Positions 18,272 to 26,917 of a stretch of 46,482 bases of DNA are shown one piece after another (position 1 is the first letter of the stretch; each line of letters starts with the position of its first letter). Below the pieces are notes generated by a model. That model had not been told where the DNA came from and did not search any database. It was given only the letters and a program-made list of their open reading frames with translations. This DNA comes from Candidatus Cloacimonadota bacterium (GTDB lineage Bacteria; Cloacimonadota; Cloacimonadia; Cloacimonadales; TCS61): assembly GCA_030620155.1 (NCBI GenBank), contig JAUXFF010000005.1, forward strand, positions 1 through 46,482. The letters run 5' to 3'. The translations under genes and the position numbers were made by a program.

Positions 18272-19441
18272 ATGAATACAGCGGAAAATGAATTATACAG
18301 CCCCAAGAAGGGAGCAATGATTTCTATAAAAAATAGTATAAGGGAAACAATTCTCCGTTTTTTCAAAGAAGCATTAGAGAAAAAAACTTTTGATGCAATA
18401 CTTATTCCTGTAAAAGTTCCTGCAGGTGATTCTTATACCTGGATTCTCGTTGAAGATATATCACTACTTAAGAATGCCGCACCCATTGCACCAATTATGC
18501 CGGTTCAGGGAGCTAATGCTTTATCCAGTCTTACCAGGAAAGGAAAAGGGAATTTAAAGATCGCTGCCATTTTGAGACCTTGTGAAATCAGAGCTGCTAT
18601 TGAACTCTCCAAACTTGAACAGGTCAATCTTGAGACTCTGTACCTTTTTAGTTTTGACTGTCCAGGTGCATTACCTTTATTGGATTACACTAAAAATCCC
18701 CCCAAGGGCGAAGAACTATTCGAATCTTTTTTTAATGAAAATAAATGGAATGAAGAACAAATCAAACCGGTTTGTAAAATGTGCGATAATTTCAGCATTC
18801 CTAACTGTGATTTGCATTTTGGAATATTGGGCGTTGAAAAAAATAATCTTTTACTTATTCCAAACAGTTCCAAAGGAGAAAGTGTTCTAAATGAAATGGG
18901 AATTGCTTATAAAAATGACTTATCATCCTGGAAGAAGAAAGTAAATGAAATTGAAAAGGAAAAAGAAAAGACAAAAAAAGAAACTTATCATAATATTCAA
19001 CCAATGGTAGAAGGACTTGATAGTTTATTACAAACCTTTGCTAAATGTATTGGTTGTCACAATTGTATGACCGTATGCCCCATCTGTTATTGTCGTCAGT
19101 GTTATTTTGATTCCGAGGTTTCAAAATTTACTTCCGACGATTACCTTTTACGAGCTGAAAAGCGAGGAGGTCTGCGATTTCCTACTGATATTATTTTATT
19201 CCAGTCGGGCAGAATGTCGCATATGAGTCTATCTTGTGTTTCCTGTGGGATGTGTGAGGACGTTTGTCCTACATCAATTCCTGTAGCACAGATCTTTAGT
19301 TATGTGGCAGATAAAACACAAAAAGCTTTTGAATATAAACCCGGAAGAAATATTGGAGAACCTCTACCGTTAAAAGAGTATAAAGAAGAGGAACTCCAGG
19401 AGATAAAAAAATCATTAAACGAGTCTGTTGGTCAGGAGTAA
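18272..19441 (+). CDS. FrhB/FdhB-like (F420 hydrogenase/dehydrogenase beta family) Fe-S flavoprotein, copy 1
   Basis: AILRPCEIRA and CIGCHNCMTVCPICYCRQCYF...CVSCGMCEDVCP, typical of Hdr-associated FdhB-like proteins. Confidence 0.78.
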   Translation: MNTAENELYSPKKGAMISIKNSIRETILRFFKEALEKKTFDAILIPVKVPAGDSYTWILVEDISLLKNAAPIAPIMPVQGANALSSLTRKGKGNLKIAAILRPCEIRAAIELSKLEQVNLETLYLFSFDCPGALPLLDYTKNPPKGEELFESFFNENKWNEEQIKPVCKMCDNFSIPNCDLHFGILGVEKNNLLLIPNSSKGESVLNEMGIAYKNDLSSWKKKVNEIEKEKEKTKKETYHNIQPMVEGLDSLLQTFAKCIGCHNCMTVCPICYCRQCYFDSEVSKFTSDDYLLRAEKRGGLRFPTDIILFQSGRMSHMSLSCVSCGMCEDVCPTSIPVAQIFSYVADKTQKAFEYKPGRNIGEPLPLKEYKEEELQEIKKSLNESVGQE

Positions 19442-19445
19442 TAAG

Positions 19446-20546
19446 ATGGATAAAGTATTAAAGATAAATGAAAGTGTAGAAAAAAGTATAATCAATCTCC
19501 TGAAATTTCTTCTTGAAAGTAAAAAAATTAATGGAGTATTTACTTTAAGAAAATTATATGATAATGATTCTGTGGGATATTCCTTGATTACGGATGTATC
19601 TGAATTGGATAATGCTGTACCTTTTTATCCATTAATGACTGCAAATGCAGGAAAGATATTATCTCATTTTACCCAAAAAAAACCAATTAAAAAACCGATA
19701 GCCGCAGTATTAAGGCCTTGTGAGTTAAGAGCATTTGTAGAACTTGTGAAAAGAGAGCAGGGAAGTTTGGAAAACTTCTTGTTTATTTCATCAAGTTGCG
19801 GAGGGGTCTTTCCAATTAAAACAGTTGAGCCCGATAAATACATTTCTAATTATTGGGATACTGTAAAAAATGCTGATATCTCTGCCGATATAAGACCAAC
19901 CTGCAAAGCTTGTGAATACTTCACACCATATAATGCGGATATTACAGTTTCTTTGATTGGAGAAAAAAAGTTGGATAAAGAATGTAGGATATTTTTGAAT
20001 ACTGATAAAGCAAATAAAATTGTTAAAGGATTTACTGGAGAGATGTTAGAAGAAAAACTTGAATCGTCAGAGATATCGTCTCTTCTGGATAAGAGAAAGA
20101 CTGAGAAGAAAAAACTTTTCGATGAGATTCACATTGAGGATTTAGGATTAGAAGGGATGGTGGAAGTCTTCGGGAAATGTATTGGTTGCCACGTGTGCAG
20201 TCGTGTTTGTCCTATTTGCTATTGCATTCTTTGTGATTTTGAATCTGCCACTTATGATTACAGTCAATATGATTATGAAAAAGAACTTCATAAAAAAGGA
20301 GGATTACGACTTCCTCCTGACACCATATTTTTTCAGATCGGACGATTAACACATATGAGTTTCTCCTGTGTTGGCTGTGGAATGTGTACAGATGTATGCC
20401 CGGTGGATATTCCTGTTGCTGCAATTTTCCAGAAAACAGGAGAAGAAACCCGTCAACTCTTCGATTATCTACCAGGTAAAGATGTAGAAGAGAAAATACC
20501 TGTTATGATATTTAAAGAAGAAGAATTTACTGAACTCGGAGAATAA
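19446..20546 (+). CDS. FrhB/FdhB-like Fe-S flavoprotein, copy 2
   Basis: AVLRPCELRAFVELV and CIGCHVCSRVCPICYCILCDF...CVGCGMCTDVCP. Paralog of the preceding ORF. Confidence 0.78.
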   Translation: MDKVLKINESVEKSIINLLKFLLESKKINGVFTLRKLYDNDSVGYSLITDVSELDNAVPFYPLMTANAGKILSHFTQKKPIKKPIAAVLRPCELRAFVELVKREQGSLENFLFISSSCGGVFPIKTVEPDKYISNYWDTVKNADISADIRPTCKACEYFTPYNADITVSLIGEKKLDKECRIFLNTDKANKIVKGFTGEMLEEKLESSEISSLLDKRKTEKKKLFDEIHIEDLGLEGMVEVFGKCIGCHVCSRVCPICYCILCDFESATYDYSQYDYEKELHKKGGLRLPPDTIFFQIGRLTHMSFSCVGCGMCTDVCPVDIPVAAIFQKTGEETRQLFDYLPGKDVEEKIPVMIFKEEEFTELGE

Positions 20547-20575
20547 AATTTGGAAAAAAATAAATTTAGAACCAA

Positions 20576-20594
20576 TTCCCAAAATGGTTGGGAA
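20576..20594. repeat. REP-like TTCCCAA/TTGGGAA hairpin abutting a Shine-Dalgarno
   Basis: TTCCCAA-AATGG-TTGGGAA perfect 7-bp stem directly followed by GGAGGG. Confidence 0.6.
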
Positions 20595-20609
20595 GGAGGG
20601 AGATAAATA

Positions 20610-20762
20610 ATGGCAGATAAATTAAAAATGATCGTATTTTATTTTTTACAATTAATGACTATTGCCTTTGAATTAAATTACAAATCATATGGGTTGGAGT
20701 TAAATTATATCAATTCCAAACCGACTCTTAAAGAAAAAACTTATTGTAGGAGTTTCCTATGA
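20610..20762 (+). CDS. Predicted 50-aa small protein translationally coupled to frdB
   Basis: ATG at 20610 preceded by GGAAGGAGGG. Reads MADKLKMIVFYFLQLMTIAFELNYKSYGLELNYINSKPTLKEKTYCRSFL then TGA, overlapping the next ATG as ATGA (20759-20762). Confidence 0.5.
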   Translation: MADKLKMIVFYFLQLMTIAFELNYKSYGLELNYINSKPTLKEKTYCRSFL

Positions 20763-21514
20763 AAAAAGAATTGAATATAATGGAGAGAATTGCTGAAGCA
20801 AGCAAAGCAATTACAACAGGAGTGGACAAAAAAGATGTTGAACATTGGGTAGAAGTTCATATAATGGGCAAAGCCTATAAAGTTCCAGCTGATCTAACTA
20901 TTCTAACTGCAATAGAATACGCAGGATATCGCTTTGTTAGAAGTTGTGGATGCCGTCAGGGGCATTGCGGTGCCTGTGCAACTATTTATCGTATAAAAGG
21001 AGATTATAAGTTGCAATGTAACTTGGCCTGTCAAACAAGAGTTGAGGATGGAATGGAACTGGTTCAAATTCCTTTTACTCCAGCACCTAGAGCTTTTTAT
21101 GATATTCTTAAAGAAGATTATGTTGTGAATGTGTTTTTTAAATTTTATCCAGAAGTAGCACGATGTGTGAGTTGTAATACTTGTACAAAGGCATGTCCAC
21201 AGGATCTTGAAGTTATGGACTATATTCAAGCCGCTATTAGAGGTGACTTTGAATCAATGGCTGATAAATCCTTTGATTGTATCCAATGCGGAATGTGTGC
21301 AATTAGGTGTCCGGCTGAAATTATACAGTATCATGTTGCTCAACTCGGTAGAAGAATGTATGGTCATTATGGTGAATTTGAACCAGAACATTTAAAAAAA
21401 CGTATTGAAGAGATTAACGAAGGTAAATTTGAAAAAGATTTAGATGAATTAACAAGTCTCAGCAGAAAAGAACTGGAAAAATTATATGCTGAGCGCATAA
21501 GAGAAAAAGAATAG
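20759..21514 (+). CDS. frdB: Fumarate reductase/succinate dehydrogenase iron-sulfur subunit-like (2Fe-2S plus two 4Fe-4S)
   Basis: RSCGCRQGHCGACATIYR...C plant-type 2Fe-2S, then CVSCNTCTKACP and CIQCGMCAIRCP. Confidence 0.82.
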   Translation: MKKELNIMERIAEASKAITTGVDKKDVEHWVEVHIMGKAYKVPADLTILTAIEYAGYRFVRSCGCRQGHCGACATIYRIKGDYKLQCNLACQTRVEDGMELVQIPFTPAPRAFYDILKEDYVVNVFFKFYPEVARCVSCNTCTKACPQDLEVMDYIQAAIRGDFESMADKSFDCIQCGMCAIRCPAEIIQYHVAQLGRRMYGHYGEFEPEHLKKRIEEINEGKFEKDLDELTSLSRKELEKLYAERIREKE

Positions 21515-21523
21515 GGAGTTATA

Positions 21524-23179
21524 ATGGCTGAAATAAAATATATTGGTGGTTATCCAGAACATTTTCGCAAATATATAGACATTGTTAGTAGAACCAGAAT
21601 GAAAAGAAAAGACTACACTCCTCCTGCAATGAATAAAGAGGAGCAACAGGAAGCTTTAAAAAACCATCCTGATTATGCTCCAGGAGGCAAACGCAAAATA
21701 TCTATTGGACAAAATAAAGGAGATATTGCTCCCATTGAAGTTGCTGATTTGTTGGAAGCATATCCTGTTATTACACCAGATGAAATAGATTTAAAGAAAG
21801 CAGATTACAGTGTGGACCTAATGGTGATCGGAGGTGGATTAGCAGGTACTACAGCCTGTATCTGGGCTAATAAAAAAGGTATTGATAAAAATAAGATTTT
21901 ACTGGTCAATAAATTACGACATGGAGATGCTAATTCAATAATGGCAGAAGGTGGGACTCAGGTAGCTGACCGAAAAGAGGATTCATTAAGAGCACATTAT
22001 TTAGATATAATGGGCGGGGGTCACTTTGCTAATAAACCAGATGTTGTTCGTGCATTAGTGAGTGATGCCCCATTAATTATGGAGTGGTTGCATGAATTAG
22101 GAGTAATATTTGATAGAGAAGAAAACGGTGATTTTGCTGAGAAGTTCGCTGGAGGGCTGTCACGGAAAAGATTACATTACTGTCGGGATTATACAGGTCT
22201 TGAAGAATTTAGGGTCATTAGAGATGATTTCAGAAATAGACAGATTTCTTACATTGAGCACTCTCCTGTAATCGAGTTATTAACAGATGGTGAAAAAGTT
22301 ACAGGTGCGGTTCTTTATAATCTTGAAACAGGAGAATACAGTATCGTTGAAGCCAAAACAACAATTATGGCCACTGGCGGCTTTGGGAGGCTACATATAA
22401 GAGGTTTCCCAACCACTAACCATTATGGAGCAACTGCAGACGGCATTATTCTATCTTATCGGGTCGGTGCTAAATTAAGAGATACTGATACTGTACAATA
22501 TCATCCCACAGGTGCTGCTTATCCGGTTCAAATTGTTGGTTACTTACTTACAGAAAAACTGAGAAGTGCAGGGGCTCAACCTGTTAATAAGGACGGCGAA
22601 GCGTTTGTCTATCCACTTGAACCAAGAGATGTAGAAGCATCAGCCATAATCAGAGAGTGTTATGTTGAGAATAAAAGTATAACCACACCGACCGGCTTGA
22701 GAGGAGTATGGCTTGATACACCAATGATTGAAGTTAAGAATGGAGAAGGTTATATTAAGAAAAACTTTCCGGGTATGAATAGGTTATATGAACGTAACAA
22801 TATTGATATGGCAAAGGACCCTGTTCTTATCTTTCCTACCCTTCATTACCAGAATGGTGGAGTTGAAACAGATCCATGGGGGCATACAAATATAGACGGT
22901 CTCTGGGTAGCTGGTGAAATTATGGGTGGAGTCCATGGGAAGAATAGATTAATGGGAAATTCTACACTTGATACTATGGTATTTGGCAGGAGAACCGGTA
23001 TCTCTACCGCAGAATATATAAAATCAGGTAAGAAGCAGGGTAAACTAACACTTGAGCATTTACCCAAATATATTAAAATGATAAAGGAAGCTGGTATCAA
23101 AACTAACAGAAAGGCTCCTATTCTGCTACCAGAATACCGCGGTAAAGCAGCTCTTGCTAGAATGATTGATATTTTTTAA
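21524..23179 (+). CDS. frdA: Fumarate reductase/succinate dehydrogenase flavoprotein subunit-like
   Basis: VIGGGLAGTTA, MAEGGTQVA, QYHPTG, PRDVEASAI, LHYQNGGVETD and GGVHGKNRLMGNSTLDTMVFGRR. Confidence 0.88.
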   Translation: MAEIKYIGGYPEHFRKYIDIVSRTRMKRKDYTPPAMNKEEQQEALKNHPDYAPGGKRKISIGQNKGDIAPIEVADLLEAYPVITPDEIDLKKADYSVDLMVIGGGLAGTTACIWANKKGIDKNKILLVNKLRHGDANSIMAEGGTQVADRKEDSLRAHYLDIMGGGHFANKPDVVRALVSDAPLIMEWLHELGVIFDREENGDFAEKFAGGLSRKRLHYCRDYTGLEEFRVIRDDFRNRQISYIEHSPVIELLTDGEKVTGAVLYNLETGEYSIVEAKTTIMATGGFGRLHIRGFPTTNHYGATADGIILSYRVGAKLRDTDTVQYHPTGAAYPVQIVGYLLTEKLRSAGAQPVNKDGEAFVYPLEPRDVEASAIIRECYVENKSITTPTGLRGVWLDTPMIEVKNGEGYIKKNFPGMNRLYERNNIDMAKDPVLIFPTLHYQNGGVETDPWGHTNIDGLWVAGEIMGGVHGKNRLMGNSTLDTMVFGRRTGISTAEYIKSGKKQGKLTLEHLPKYIKMIKEAGIKTNRKAPILLPEYRGKAALARMIDIF

Positions 23180-23266
23180 GAAATTTTTTCTAGGAAAATT
23201 TAGATTGTTCCTAAAATTTTAACCTGTTGGATAAAAGGTCCAGTTTGGGAACACACTTGAAAAACA

Positions 23267-23288
23267 TTCCCAATCAGGGGATTGGGAA
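23267..23288. repeat. REP-like hairpin (TTCCCAATC-AGGG-GATTGGGAA followed by CGAGA)
   Basis: Perfect 9-bp stem with AGGG loop. Same core (CAATCAGGGGATTGG) recurs at 41891. Confidence 0.7.
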
Positions 23289-23311
23289 CGAGAACTAAAA
23301 AGGAGGTTATT

Positions 23312-24754
23312 TTGGGACTTGTAGATATAGAGAGATTAAAAGGAATCATAGGTGCAGAAAATGTAAAAGATGATAAAGCTGATTTGTATGTTTATGGTTC
23401 TGACTCATCAGTTCATCAAGCCATGCCCTGGGTGGTAGTAAGACCGCACACAATTGAAGAAGTTCAAAATGTTATGCGTTATGCAAATCCAAGGTTGATA
23501 CCGGTTATTGCCAGGGGAGCAGGTTCAGGCATGTCCGGTCAGGCTGTTCCCATCAAGGGTGGAATAGTTATGGATTTTAAGAAAATGAATAAAATTCTTG
23601 AGATAAATCTTGAGGATACATTTGTCAGAGTTGAACCCGGTGTTGTGGATGATGATCTGAATCGTGCTTTGAAACCACATAATGTTTTCTATCCTCCAGC
23701 ACCTGCTTCCAGCAGGATTGCCACTATCGGTGGAGAAATTGCCAACAATGCCAGTGGCGTGAGGTCTGTTAAATATGGAGCTGTGCGGGATTCGGTTCTC
23801 GGTATGAGAGTAGTGCTGGCAAATGGAGATTTAATCGATGTTGGAGCTAAAACAAGAGTGCAGGCAACAGGCTATCAACTTGAAAGATTGATGGTTGGTT
23901 CTGAAGGTACTCTGGGTATTATTGTGGAAGCAACCCTGAAGATTGTTCCTATTCCTAAATTCAGATGTCTGGGAATGGCTAAATTCAATAAACTTGAGGA
24001 TGCTGGAAATTCAATTTCAGAAGTAATGTCCAGTGGAATTAATTTATCTATGCTTGAATTAATGGATAATATTGCTATAACTGCTGTTAATAAAGCTCAG
24101 AATTTGGGACTTCCTGATGTGGAAGCAATTCTTTTGTTTGAAGCTGACGGAATGGCAAAAGAAGCTGTTGACATTGAAATACAAAAAATCATCGAAATCT
24201 GTAAGAAACAAAATGGATTTGGTATTGATTTGAGTTATGATGCCAAAGAAAGAGCAAAAATATACGCAGGCAGGAAAAAATTATTCCCATCCTTATCACG
24301 ATTTAAAGATTACTTTACCTGTGCATCTTTAGCTGATGATATGGCTGTTCCCTACTCAAAAATGGCAGAAACTGCCCAAAAGATCCATGAAATCGCAAAA
24401 AGAAATAATGTTATAATGACAGCTTACGGACACTGTGGTTCCGGATGCATGCATACTAAAATCCTGATGGATCCAAGAAAAAAATCTCAATGGGAAGATG
24501 CAAAAAAAGCTGTTTTTGAAATATATAGTTATGTCAGATCAGTTGGAGGAACTACTTCCGCTGAACACGGGATCGGAATATCAAAAGCTCCGGCATTTAA
24601 AAGAGAAAAATCTAACTCCTTAAATGCAATGCGCGCCATAAAAAAGGCTTTAGATCCGAATAATGTTTTAAATCCAGGTAAGTTAATGGATGCACCGGAT
24701 GACTGGGTTACTGCAACGAAATTGAGGTATACTACACAACAAGGTATATTCTAA
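23312..24754 (+). CDS. FAD-linked oxidase, GlcD/lactate dehydrogenase-like (2-hydroxyacid oxidation)
   Basis: RGAGSGMSGQAVPIKGGIVMDF, GGEIANNASGVRSVKYGAVRDSVLG, HCGSGCMHTKI, SAEHGIG and ALDPNNVLNPGKL. TTG start 5 nt after AGGAGG. Confidence 0.88.
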   Translation: MGLVDIERLKGIIGAENVKDDKADLYVYGSDSSVHQAMPWVVVRPHTIEEVQNVMRYANPRLIPVIARGAGSGMSGQAVPIKGGIVMDFKKMNKILEINLEDTFVRVEPGVVDDDLNRALKPHNVFYPPAPASSRIATIGGEIANNASGVRSVKYGAVRDSVLGMRVVLANGDLIDVGAKTRVQATGYQLERLMVGSEGTLGIIVEATLKIVPIPKFRCLGMAKFNKLEDAGNSISEVMSSGINLSMLELMDNIAITAVNKAQNLGLPDVEAILLFEADGMAKEAVDIEIQKIIEICKKQNGFGIDLSYDAKERAKIYAGRKKLFPSLSRFKDYFTCASLADDMAVPYSKMAETAQKIHEIAKRNNVIMTAYGHCGSGCMHTKILMDPRKKSQWEDAKKAVFEIYSYVRSVGGTTSAEHGIGISKAPAFKREKSNSLNAMRAIKKALDPNNVLNPGKLMDAPDDWVTATKLRYTTQQGIF

Positions 24755-24800
24755 TTCTTTCTTTCTAGGGAAATTGAATAACTTTTTTGGAGAATATTTC

Positions 24801-25385
24801 ATGGACTTTAAAAGAATTCAAAAATGGGATAATGAACTGAATATTTGCATTAGATGCGGATATTGCTTTGAACAATGTCATCTTTTTAAAATTACAGGTT
24901 GGGAAACAGATGCTCCTCGTGGAAAGCTCATCTTGATCTATGGTATGCTGCATGGAGAAACAAAACCATCAGAATACATTGTAAACAAGTTTTTTGAATG
25001 TTTCTATTGTAAAAGATGTGATAATAGCTGCTCAGCAGGAGTTTCCATAACTGATATTTTCACAGATGTCAGAGCTGATTTTGTAGATGCAGGTTTTGAT
25101 GTTGATGGCACTACTTCAAAGACAAACGATGACTTGTGCAGCCGTTGTGGAATTTGCGTCTCAGTCTGTAAACACGAAGCTCGTTCTTTGGATAAAGAGA
25201 ATAAAAAAATTGTCATTGATAAAGTTAAATGTCAAAGCTGTGGTTGTTGCGAAGCAGCATGTCCTTCCGGAGCTGCATATATTGTTGAAGGCTGGGAACT
25301 GGGTGAGAATGAGTTGCGTGAGAAAGTGATCAATTTTTTAAAGGAAGATAATAATGAACCCAAAATCAGTAATATTTTGTTGTAG
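24801..25385 (+). CDS. Fe-S protein: GlpC/HdrD-type N-terminus plus C-terminal two-cluster ferredoxin
   Basis: CIRCGYCFEQCHLF, CFYCKRCDNSCS, CSRCGICVSVCK, CQSCGCCEAACP. N-terminus closely similar to the 25765 ORF. Confidence 0.82.
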   Translation: MDFKRIQKWDNELNICIRCGYCFEQCHLFKITGWETDAPRGKLILIYGMLHGETKPSEYIVNKFFECFYCKRCDNSCSAGVSITDIFTDVRADFVDAGFDVDGTTSKTNDDLCSRCGICVSVCKHEARSLDKENKKIVIDKVKCQSCGCCEAACPSGAAYIVEGWELGENELREKVINFLKEDNNEPKISNILL

Positions 25386-25752
25386 TTGGTCTTCATATCC
25401 TGGGTTACAGTTATCCGAAAGTCTTTATGAAGATCCCGGAAAACAAAATAATATAATCATAAGTATGTGTTCCGGTAGAGTTTCTGCAGAATTGATATTA
25501 GAAGCATTCAATAACGATGCCTGGGGCGTAATGGTAGCAAGTTGTCCGAATGAGAAGTGTGAGCATGATGCAAATTACAAAACAAGAAGAAGAATTATTT
25601 TACTTCAAAAAATGCTCGAGCAGTTCGGAATTAAACCTGAAAGGATCAAGCTTGAATGGATCGATAAAGGAGAAGCTGCCAAGCTGAAACTTGCGATCGA
25701 TGATTTTTCAAATGAATTAAGAAAAATGGGACCTGTACTAAGTATAAATTAG
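25354..25752 (+). CDS. Divergent MvhD-family protein (copy 3)
   Basis: IFCCSWSSYPGLQL, SMCSGRVSAE, ASCPNEKCEHDANYKTRRR. Overlaps the upstream gene. Confidence 0.8.
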   Translation: MNPKSVIFCCSWSSYPGLQLSESLYEDPGKQNNIIISMCSGRVSAELILEAFNNDAWGVMVASCPNEKCEHDANYKTRRRIILLQKMLEQFGIKPERIKLEWIDKGEAAKLKLAIDDFSNELRKMGPVLSIN

Positions 25753-25764
25753 AGGAGTGTTTCT

Positions 25765-26832
25765 ATGGAAACAAATTATTTAAAGCAATGGGAAAATGAA
25801 TTGAATATTTGTATCAGATGTGCATATTGCTTTGAGGGATGCCCTGTTTTTAAGGAACTTGGCTGGGAGATAGATGGAGCAAGAGGTAAATTAGTTGTAG
25901 CTTATGGATTACTGACAGGCGAGCTTGAACCTTCTGAATATATTGCAGAAAAATTGTTTCAGTGTACTTACTGTAGAGATTGTGTAGAAAGATGTTCAGC
26001 TGATGTATCGATTCCGGATATTATCGGAGCAGCAAGAGCAGATCTGTTCGATGCAGGTTATTCATACGATTCACATAAAGATCTTCTTAAACAAATTGAA
26101 AAGAGTGGAAATATTTTTGGAAAAGAACTCAAACCTCCCGTATTTGAAGGCGAAAAAGCAGTTCTATTGGGTTGCAGACTTATTGAGAGAAAAGAAGATT
26201 CAGAGAAATATCTAACAATACTAGAAAAACTTGGAGTAAAAACAAAAACACTTAATGAAACCTGTTGCGGTATGCCATTTGCAGTTCTGGGTGATAAAAA
26301 AGGTTTTAAAAATCAACAGGATAAATTTAGAGAAACACTACCGGATAAAAATGAGGAATTTATCTGTGCTTGTACTACCTGTGTCTTTTTTATCAGGGCA
26401 AAATATCCTGATTTGAAAGCTAAATATATAATTGATGAAATTGTTGAAAGGTTACCTGAATATAAAGGTAAATTAAAAAAGTTAAACATTAAAGTTACCT
26501 ATCACGATCCCTGTAATGTAGCTCGCGGTATGGATATGGTTGATGAACCCAGAGATATTCTGCGAGAAATTGGTGCAGAATTGGTAGAAATGCCAACTAA
26601 TGGGAAACAGGCAGAATGTTGTGGCGGTGGCGGAGGATTATTAGTATCAGATGATAAGTTAGCTGAAAAACTTGCTGAAAAACGTGTAGAACAAGCAATA
26701 GAAACTGGCGCAGAAATTTTAACCACACTCTGTCCCACTTGTGAGTTTAATCTTAAGAATGCTGTGGAAAAACTTGGTGGGAAAATTGAAGTAAAAAATC
26801 TTCTTGATATTTTATACGAATCAATGATGTAA
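25765..26832 (+). CDS. HdrD/GlpC-type Fe-S oxidoreductase with CCG domains
   Basis: CIRCAYCFEGCPVF, CTYCRDCVERCS, LGCRL...TCCGMPF...CTTC, YHDPCNVAR...ECCGGGGG...LCPTC. Confidence 0.9.
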   Translation: METNYLKQWENELNICIRCAYCFEGCPVFKELGWEIDGARGKLVVAYGLLTGELEPSEYIAEKLFQCTYCRDCVERCSADVSIPDIIGAARADLFDAGYSYDSHKDLLKQIEKSGNIFGKELKPPVFEGEKAVLLGCRLIERKEDSEKYLTILEKLGVKTKTLNETCCGMPFAVLGDKKGFKNQQDKFRETLPDKNEEFICACTTCVFFIRAKYPDLKAKYIIDEIVERLPEYKGKLKKLNIKVTYHDPCNVARGMDMVDEPRDILREIGAELVEMPTNGKQAECCGGGGGLLVSDDKLAEKLAEKRVEQAIETGAEILTTLCPTCEFNLKNAVEKLGGKIEVKNLLDILYESMM

Positions 26833-26917
26833 AATGAGAATTAAAACATTAAATTAATGAATGGAACGATATTCATAAGCAGGAAGAAAAGTTATTTTTT
26901 ATAAATAAGGAGTTTTA

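Noticed and set aside
20610-20762. Calling the 50-aa ORF a definite FrdC-type membrane anchor
   Set aside because: Only one possible TM segment and no heme-ligand pattern; kept as an uncharacterised small ORF.
23180-23225. Terminator after frdA (TAGGAA...TTCCTA with flanking A/T)
   Set aside because: Only a 6-bp core stem with a long loop and imperfect flanks; not convincing.
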